Positions 5,933-11,243 of a stretch of 11,243 nucleotides of DNA are shown here, one piece after another. Position 1 is the first letter of the stretch. Every line of letters starts with the position of its first letter. This stretch comes from Gemmatimonadota bacterium (GTDB taxonomy: Bacteria; Gemmatimonadota; Gemmatimonadetes; Palauibacterales; Palauibacteraceae). A program made the translations under genes and the position numbers. The stretch spans positions 1-11,243 of the forward strand of contig JARFPW010000115.1 in NCBI GenBank assembly GCA_029288095.1, given 5' to 3'. The notes below the pieces were generated by a model. That model was not told the DNA's origin, ran no database searches, and was given only the letters and a program-made list of their open reading frames with translations.

Positions 5933-8146
5933 CTACTGCTCCTGGACCGAGAAGCCGAGTCCAAGCGCGACCGTCCAGAACGAAGGCGTCCCCGGCGGCG
6001 ATTGCCGGCGGACGTATCCCTGGATCCTGGCCTGGCCGAGTGAAACCCACACACGCGCCGTCGCATCGAACAGGGATCCGTCGAGCGCAGGCGTGTCGCT
6101 CGTCACACCCCCCACGGCGACGCCCGGCTCGATGCCCCAGCCGGAGGCGGATTCGTAACGGAACCGAATCCCACCGCGCAGTTCCTTTTCCTTCGCCCGA
6201 CGGGTGGACTCGACCAGGCCGATGACGTTCGATCCCGCGTGATCCCCGTAGGATACCGACGGGATGACCGTCACCGCGGACCCGGCCACCAACCGGCCCT
6301 CGGCGAACACACTCCAGTCATCCTGGTCGAACCAGCGACCGTACCAGCCACCGAAACTGACCCCGGAACCACCGCGTGTCCGGACGTCCTGCGTGAACGT
6401 GAAGCTGTTCTGGTTCGTCCCGATACTTCCGACGACAATCGGCGGTGATTCCCGCTTGCCGAACTCGAAGCTCGACGTGAACTGGCGCTCGGCTCCCCAG
6501 CGCAGCCCCACCCCGCCGTAAAAGCCCTTCAGGTCGGCATCTCCCCGGGTCAGGTACGGGCGGCGCAGATTGAGCGCGTTGTCGAACGTGAAATGGACTT
6601 CGACATTTTCTGTCGCATGAACCCGTACCTCGGCGTTTCGGATGCCCGCGTCGCGGTTGTTGTCATCCGTCTTGCCGCCCCACACATCCAGCTCAAACAC
6701 CGTGCGGCGCGGCGTGTTCGCCGACCTGCCCTCCAGGGCTTCCGCACTCCGCGGATCGATCAACAGCGCCTGGTCGAAGGCGAACAGCGCCTCTTCGCGC
6801 TCGCCAGCCGCCGACCACGCTCGACCGAGACCGATCCAGGCCTCGAGGCTTTCAGGGTCGAAATCGACGACCTCTCCGTACGCCGCGATCGCCCCCCGTG
6901 TATTCCCGACGGCGACGAACCGATCGGCCCTCGCCATGGCTTCGGCCGCCAGCTGAGCACGGGTTCGGATCTGAATGTCCAGCGTACCGGACGCGTTTCC
7001 GGAGACAACCCGTATCCCGACGGGCTCCGAATCTTCTGCTCCAGCCGTCACGCGCAGTACGACTCTGCCGCTGGTATCCGTCCGGCCTGCCGGATCATCC
7101 GGCTGGCCGTTGGATATGTCGAACACGACGAGTGTTCCTGCGACGGGATCTCCCGCGCTGTCCGTCACCACGATCACCACGGGTTCGGCCAGTCGCCGGC
7201 CCGGCAGCGCTACCTGCGCCATCCCGGCCACGAAAGTGAGGGTGGCCGGCCGCTCATCGCCCTGGAGAGCGATTGACCCAACGGGACCCGCGGCCGATCG
7301 GACGTGGAGCGCCCGTTCTCCGGCGATCAGGGCGGTCACGACGGACGCGTACACCAGGCCATCCGCTCCCGTAATACCGCGGGCCACGACGACTTCGTCC
7401 GACGGCCGGACGACCGTGATCGCCAGGCCGGACACCGGGTTCCCGAAGTCGTCCTGCACTCCGATCCCGAGATCCGCCGACTCGCCATCGATGGCCACCG
7501 ACTCGGTCGGCTCGAACAGGTCTGACGGGTCGGCTGCCGTGGTGAGGAGCGTCACGGCCCGACGGCCTGTCAGCCGGGCGCCGACGACATCGACGAGGAG
7601 GGGATAGTCCCGGATTCCGGTGCCCGCCGGAACTCGCACGGTGGCGAGGCCATCCGGCCCTGATCGCGCGGCCCATCGCGGGACGGTCCCGTCCGCCTGC
7701 GTGGGGCCGCGAAGCACGACCTGGACGCCGGACGCCACCTGGCCGCCGAGCCGCACCGCAATCGTGATCGAGGCTTCCTCTCCGGCCGCCGCAGTCACCG
7801 TGTCCGCCTCCGGTTGCACATCTACTGTGGGCAGAGCCTGCGGCTCAGGCACCGGCGCCACACCCTGGACGCATCCCTGGATGGCCGAGACTACGGATGC
7901 ATCGGCACCGAGATCGCGAAAATCGGCGTAATCGCGCTCCGTCGGTTCAAATGACAGGCAGTTGGCGCGGACGATCGACGCGACCTCCGCTGCCGTGTAC
8001 GTGGACCCCGAGAGCAGGCGAACGATGTCGCTCTTTCTGAGTTCGGTGTCCTGGGCATCGACCGATCGTGGCGAGGCTAGGACTATTGCGATCAAACAGC
8101 AGGCGGCGGCGGTCAGCCGGACCGCGGGCCGGTAATTGGTGGTCAT
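5933..8146 (-). CDS. Exported multidomain protein: N-terminal helical domain, Ig-like repeats, TPRs, C-terminal outer-membrane beta-barrel
   Basis: 737 residues. Signal peptide about 1-31 (cleavage VDA-QD). A small helical domain (about 34-93, 'KSDIVRLLSGSTYTAAEVA') contains cysteines 63 and 92, which could form a disulfide. Three bacterial Ig-like domains follow (about 108-203, 210-297 and 300-393), with repeated 'G.PVSG...' and 'DGLA/DGLV/SGRV' turns. Two TPR units (about 398-431 and 432-465, each ending in 'DFDP'/'LIDP') lead into alternating strands from 480 to 735 that look like a beta-barrel, reminiscent of the TPR-plus-barrel layout of YaiO-type proteins. This predicts an outer-membrane protein with a long periplasmic arm, but cargo or partner is unknown. 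The start at 8146 has GAGGA about 8 bases upstream. It follows the JAMM gene by 25 bp on the same strand, so they are probably one transcript. Domain calls are from reading, not a profile search. Confidence 0.8.
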   Translation of the reverse strand: MTTNYRPAVRLTAAACCLIAIVLASPRSVDAQDTELRKSDIVRLLSGSTYTAAEVASIVRANCLSFEPTERDYADFRDLGADASVVSAIQGCVQGVAPVPEPQALPTVDVQPEADTVTAAAGEEASITIAVRLGGQVASGVQVVLRGPTQADGTVPRWAARSGPDGLATVRVPAGTGIRDYPLLVDVVGARLTGRRAVTLLTTAADPSDLFEPTESVAIDGESADLGIGVQDDFGNPVSGLAITVVRPSDEVVVARGITGADGLVYASVVTALIAGERALHVRSAAGPVGSIALQGDERPATLTFVAGMAQVALPGRRLAEPVVIVVTDSAGDPVAGTLVVFDISNGQPDDPAGRTDTSGRVVLRVTAGAEDSEPVGIRVVSGNASGTLDIQIRTRAQLAAEAMARADRFVAVGNTRGAIAAYGEVVDFDPESLEAWIGLGRAWSAAGEREEALFAFDQALLIDPRSAEALEGRSANTPRRTVFELDVWGGKTDDNNRDAGIRNAEVRVHATENVEVHFTFDNALNLRRPYLTRGDADLKGFYGGVGLRWGAERQFTSSFEFGKRESPPIVVGSIGTNQNSFTFTQDVRTRGGSGVSFGGWYGRWFDQDDWSVFAEGRLVAGSAVTVIPSVSYGDHAGSNVIGLVESTRRAKEKELRGGIRFRYESASGWGIEPGVAVGGVTSDTPALDGSLFDATARVWVSLGQARIQGYVRRQSPPGTPSFWTVALGLGFSVQEQ

Positions 8147-8171
8147 GCAGATTCCTCAGATTCCACGCGGA

Positions 8172-9407
8172 TCAGGGCCTTGGGCACCCCGATCCGTCGA
8201 AGTGAGTATTGATGGCGGCCATCTCGGTGGTCGAGGTGTCGTAGGCTCCCTGGGCATCTTCCGCTGGCTCCGGCCCCAACTCCCCGAACCGTGCCGCAAT
8301 ACGGACGAACGACGCGTCCGCCCCGGCATAGCCGGTGGCCAGGAGATCACAGCCGATGCGGCCGGCCTCGTAATCGGCGGATCGCTCCGCATACCGTTCG
8401 ACCGCGATGGCCAACCCGTCCACGGCATCGAAGAACCGTCGTTCCTCCAGCGTGCGAACCGTCCTCTCCTGAGGCAGCGTGGTGACCGGAGAGCGATCGA
8501 GCCCACGAGCGATCGTGAGCAGGGCGACGAACAGCATCACCATCGCAAACACGCCGATCGGCCACCAGGCTCGGCGCTGGAACGCCGGGAACAACCCGGA
8601 CGACCTCCCGTCACCCGGTATCACCAGTTGCACGGGCCGCGTCGGGCCAACGCTTCGCTCGCGCTGGAGGGCCGGCGCGGTCATCTCGAATCTCCCGGCC
8701 TTTACTTCGGCGACCGGTTCGCCCCTATCAATGTCGTAGTTCGTCCACACGACGGCCGACGCCGCCCCGCCAACCGCATCCTCCCGGTCGTCGAGCAGTT
8801 CGTAGAACGGAGACGGCCTTCGGCGCTCGGCCACGCCGGCGTCCGGATCGGACCGGAATACTCCACCGAGAGGCCGGACCGGATCGGGGACGACAACGAT
8901 CGACATCTGCCAGGGCTGGCCGAAGTACCGCTCGTTGGCGTCTTCGTCGGAACCGCTGAGCGAAAGACCGAGAAGGAGGTGACTGTGGTACCAGCCCAGG
9001 AGCACACCGGAATGCCCGGCGAATACCGGTTGCGCGTCCGCCCAGGCGCGAATCAGAAATGAGCCGGACGCGTCCTCCAGAAATTCCTCCGTAGCGGCAA
9101 TCGCCGTGTCCGCCACCGAATAGCGGATCCCCGTGTCCGGACACCGGTACAGGTGGCCGAGCAGGAATCCGAATCGCGCCTCCCCGTCGTCATCGACATG
9201 ACGGTTGATGCCGGAGATGACGCTCCGATGTATGAAGGTCTCGTACGAGTCGGGTCTGGCAGGGCGATCGACGACCGCAGACCCGATCGCGTCTCCGGGA
9301 GTCCACAGGATCGCTCGGGCCGCCGGCAGCTTTCGCCGGCCGTGTTGGGGGCCGGACTTCTTACCACCTGTGCCGGCATCCGTCAGCGATACGCCGCTCC
9401 CGGTCAT
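8172..9407 (-). CDS. Single-pass membrane protein with a JAMM (MPN+/JAB) metalloprotease domain
   Basis: 411 residues. The N-terminal domain (about 50-200) carries a complete JAMM signature: glutamate E76 in 'GEARFGFLLGHLY', then H141-S-H143, seven residues, S151, two residues, D154. These are the zinc ligands and catalytic glutamate of MPN+ isopeptidases/peptidases, so activity is plausible. JAMM enzymes remove ubiquitin-like or other C-terminal tags, but no E1, E2 or ubiquitin-like gene is seen here and the substrate is unknown. A hydrophobic helix at 281-300 follows a basic stretch. With no signal peptide, the JAMM domain should be cytoplasmic and the tail (303-411, cysteines 353 and 408) periplasmic. 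The ATG at 9407 begins two bases after the stop of the SH3 gene (TGA-GG-ATG), implying translational coupling. The frame stays open upstream to 10031, but that part is only a shadow of the SH3 gene. Confidence 0.85.
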   Translation of the reverse strand: MTGSGVSLTDAGTGGKKSGPQHGRRKLPAARAILWTPGDAIGSAVVDRPARPDSYETFIHRSVISGINRHVDDDGEARFGFLLGHLYRCPDTGIRYSVADTAIAATEEFLEDASGSFLIRAWADAQPVFAGHSGVLLGWYHSHLLLGLSLSGSDEDANERYFGQPWQMSIVVVPDPVRPLGGVFRSDPDAGVAERRRPSPFYELLDDREDAVGGAASAVVWTNYDIDRGEPVAEVKAGRFEMTAPALQRERSVGPTRPVQLVIPGDGRSSGLFPAFQRRAWWPIGVFAMVMLFVALLTIARGLDRSPVTTLPQERTVRTLEERRFFDAVDGLAIAVERYAERSADYEAGRIGCDLLATGYAGADASFVRIAARFGELGPEPAEDAQGAYDTSTTEMAAINTHFDGSGCPRP

Positions 9408-9409
9408 CC

Positions 9410-10417
9410 TCAGCGCAGCGCGATCAGGTCGAGGATCGGTACGCCCATTAGAGCTGAACGCCCCGTTCGCACCCGGGCCACGATGTCTACTGTCTGCAGC
9501 GGCGACAGCTCCTCCACCACGGGAAGCAGCTCGGGAGGTACCGCCACGTAGAGATTGCCTCTGGACGAAGCGGGTGGCCTGGCCAGAAAGTACGGCTCTC
9601 CCTCGTAGAAGTCGGTGCGAATGGCCTCGGCCCGCTGAAGGGCCACGAACTGCACGGTCCACTCGACGCGGCGGCCGCGATACTGCTGCGGGTTGGTCCT
9701 CAGTACGTCCAGAGTCACCGCTTCCGAGGAGGCGGAGTCGGCGGGCATTGCCGACGGCTCCCATATCCAGCCCTCGAGGCGGACCCGGGTCCAGCCGCCC
9801 TGGCGGGCGAGCACCGTGAGATCGGTACCCTGCTGCAACACGGCCGTCGTATCGCCATCCGGTGCCAGCAGCAGGCCCGCGGCGTCCGATGCCACGATCA
9901 GCCGGTCCGACAATGACGGCGCAGGTGGCGGTCGCGCAGGCAGATCGGAATCCGCTTCGACAGATGGTGCGGAGTCGAGGGCGGCCGTGGATTCGGACCA
10001 GATCCAAGCTTCCCGTCGTACCCGTGTCCACGGGCCCTGCGTTTCCAGGCTGTCCAGGAGCATGCCGCGCATTAGAATCGCGATTCGGCGGGCGCCTCCG
10101 TCCGGGCCGCTGCGCAGGTTCTCCCCTTGTGACTTCGAGACGATCCGATCGAATCCGTCCCGATCCGTGGTCTCGGTCGACTGCGCCCAGATCCAGCCCT
10201 CGATCGCTCCCCGAAGCCAGCGGCCGCGGGTCTCCGTGACCTGCAACTCGGCCCCCCGCAGCAGGGTCGCGAGGCGATTGTCGCTCGACGCGCGGGGAAC
10301 CTTGCGGAAGTTCTCCTGGGCCGCGACGACCTCAACCGTCTGCGCCTGCGTGGGCGGCACAGAGGCTATGAAACAAGCCGCACACAGCAAACCGAGTCTG
10401 GAGATTGAAGACGTCAC
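9410..10417 (-). CDS. Secreted protein with three SH3-like domains and a C-terminal OB-like domain
   Basis: 335 residues from the proposed GTG. Signal peptide about 1-26 (TQA-QT). Three bacterial SH3-type domains sit at about 28-79, 90-142 and 171-222. Each ends in the same pattern: W-(T/L)-R, a short gap, then EGWIW or EAWIW. A Pro/Ala/Ser linker (about 145-168) separates the second and third. The final 100 residues ('NPQQYRGRRVEWTVQFVALQ' onward) look like a small beta-rich, OB-like domain. Bacterial SH3 domains typically bind cell-wall peptides or proteins, so a periplasmic or envelope role is likely. The frame is open to an ATG at 10570, but residues before the GTG are not signal-like, and the GTG at 10415-10417 places the signal peptide exactly at the N-terminus. 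A TATACC 7 bases upstream of it would give a nearly leaderless message. It is the first gene of the SH3-JAMM-barrel operon. Confidence 0.8.
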   Translation of the reverse strand: MTSSISRLGLLCAACFIASVPPTQAQTVEVVAAQENFRKVPRASSDNRLATLLRGAELQVTETRGRWLRGAIEGWIWAQSTETTDRDGFDRIVSKSQGENLRSGPDGGARRIAILMRGMLLDSLETQGPWTRVRREAWIWSESTAALDSAPSVEADSDLPARPPPAPSLSDRLIVASDAAGLLLAPDGDTTAVLQQGTDLTVLARQGGWTRVRLEGWIWEPSAMPADSASSEAVTLDVLRTNPQQYRGRRVEWTVQFVALQRAEAIRTDFYEGEPYFLARPPASSRGNLYVAVPPELLPVVEELSPLQTVDIVARVRTGRSALMGVPILDLIALR

Positions 10418-10585
10418 GCGATCTGGTATAGGCGGGGCAGCCCTTCTACATTGGCTCGACCACGCATACCGAGGATTTCGGTGGCGCGGCGGCCCCGCAG
10501 CCTGAACGCGGGACCTCCATCCGTCCGGTCGAGTATAGACGGCGCGCGGAACGAGTGTCAATAACGGCAACCACGGGATTCGACG
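10418..10585. promoter_or_regulatory. Divergent intergenic region upstream of the SH3 gene and the barrel gene
   Basis: 168 bp. On the minus strand a -10-like TATACC (10425-10430) stands 7 bases before the SH3 gene's GTG, consistent with a leaderless transcript, but no clear -35 is present. On the plus strand a -10-like TATAGA (10534-10539) lies about 46 bases before the barrel gene's TTG, again with a poor -35. The middle is GC-rich and I see no other signal. Confidence 0.35.
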
Positions 10586-11243
10586 TTGAAATCAAGCAAT
10601 CCATCGGTGAGGTTCGTCCTCGCCGTTCTTTTTCTTGCAAGCCTGGCGATTCCTGGACAGATCCTGGCACAGGAGCGCATCGAAACGCCGTACGATTGGG
10701 TGGACGGATCGCTCCGCGTTGGTGTGTTCGCCGGCAATCAGTCGAGCGACCGGGGAAGCCTGGGAATCGGTCCCGGAGGTTCCACAGCGTTCGGAGCCCG
10801 GCTGCGAGCTCGCGTGAGCAGTCCGCTGTCGCTGGAGATCGGGTTCGGACTCGGGAATTCGGAACGGGCCGTCATCGACCCGCGGCTCCCGGCCGGGCCA
10901 GCACCCGTGGATACGGTCAACGCGGATTGGCTCGTGATCGAGGGGGGCTTCCAGATCGCACTCACCGGCCGCCGCACACTGCACCAGCTTCAGCCTTACA
11001 TCGTGCTGACCGGTGGTGTTCTCAAGGGACTGGGCGAAGAAGTCTCCGACTCGCTGATGGCGGTAGAGGATGTCCCGTTCCAGTACAAGATCGGAACGGC
11101 ATCGATGTTCACGGCAGGGGCCGGCGTCGAGTGGATTCCGAACGGCCGGATCGGTCTCGGACTGGAGATCAGGGATCGCCTGTGGAGGATCAAGGCGCCG
11201 GACGGCTTCTTCCAGCTGGATGTACTGCAGAACATCGAGGATC
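10586..11243 (+). CDS. Outer-membrane beta-barrel-like protein (3' end outside window)
   Basis: 219 complete codons, still open at the right edge. An N-terminal signal peptide ('VRFVLAVLFLASLAIPG', cleavage probably LA-QE near residue 28) is followed by 'VDGSLRVGVFAGNQ' and alternating hydrophobic/polar strands: 'TAFGARLRARVSSPLSLEIG', 'DWLVIEGGFQIAL', 'LQPYIVLTGGVL', 'FTAGAGVEW', 'GRIGLGLEIRDRLW'. This matches a small outer-membrane barrel (OmpA/OmpW-like size class), not a recognised specific family. The TTG at 10586 is preferred because a stop is in frame at 10562 and this start gives a complete signal peptide; a GTG at 10607 is possible but would shorten it. There is no strong Shine-Dalgarno. 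It is divergently arranged with the SH3-JAMM operon, and a functional link is only suggested by adjacency and shared envelope location. Confidence 0.75.
   Translation, partial: MKSSNPSVRFVLAVLFLASLAIPGQILAQERIETPYDWVDGSLRVGVFAGNQSSDRGSLGIGPGGSTAFGARLRARVSSPLSLEIGFGLGNSERAVIDPRLPAGPAPVDTVNADWLVIEGGFQIALTGRRTLHQLQPYIVLTGGVLKGLGEEVSDSLMAVEDVPFQYKIGTASMFTAGAGVEWIPNGRIGLGLEIRDRLWRIKAPDGFFQLDVLQNIED

Noticed and set aside
8136..9062. Plus-strand open frame opposite the JAMM gene
   Set aside because: Antisense shadow; the minus strand carries the intact JAMM motif and membrane helix.
9408..10031. Upstream extension of the JAMM reading frame
   Set aside because: It overlaps the SH3 gene completely in another frame and encodes low-complexity Arg/Gly-rich sequence; the ATG at 9407 directly follows the SH3 stop.
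10418..10570. ATG at 10570 as the start of the SH3 protein
   Set aside because: The extra 51 residues are not signal-like and would bury a good signal peptide inside the protein.

Overview
The window is a GC-rich, densely packed bacterial chromosome segment with signal-peptide-bearing proteins and outer-membrane beta-barrel candidates, so a diderm is likely. Style of the envelope proteins (an N-terminal 'KSDIVRLLSG'-type domain, Ig/TPR/barrel fusions, SH3 repeats) and the compact imuA-imuB/dnaE2 set suggest Gemmatimonadota or a relative, but no taxonomic marker is present and this is inference.

Left half (1-5865): a split DNA-damage mutagenesis cassette. imuA (RecA-like) and imuB (catalytically dead Y-family polymerase) overlap by 4 bp on the minus strand; dnaE2 (error-prone C-family polymerase, cut by the window's left edge) lies downstream on the same strand. 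Between imuB and dnaE2 sit two plus-strand genes: a secreted protein with two tandem NTF2/SnoaL-like domains and an 85-residue membrane/coiled-coil protein. dnaE2 is therefore probably transcribed from its own promoter. Upstream of both imuA and dnaE2 lies almost the same 16-bp element, CCGAA-N6-CCGAA (14 of 16 bases identical, 11-bp period), the best candidate in the window for a shared damage-response operator.

Right half (5933-10417, minus strand): a tight three-gene envelope operon. It encodes a secreted triple-SH3 protein, a single-pass membrane protein with a complete JAMM (MPN+/JAB) metalloprotease motif, and a 737-residue exported protein with Ig-like domains, TPRs and a C-terminal beta-barrel. 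I do not recognise this combination as a described system. Divergent from it, an outer-membrane barrel-like gene starts near 10586 and runs off the right edge.

There are no RNA genes, CRISPR arrays, insertion sequences or gene-free stretches above 300 bases. The longest non-coding stretches are the two divergent intergenic regions (about 138 and 168 bp).
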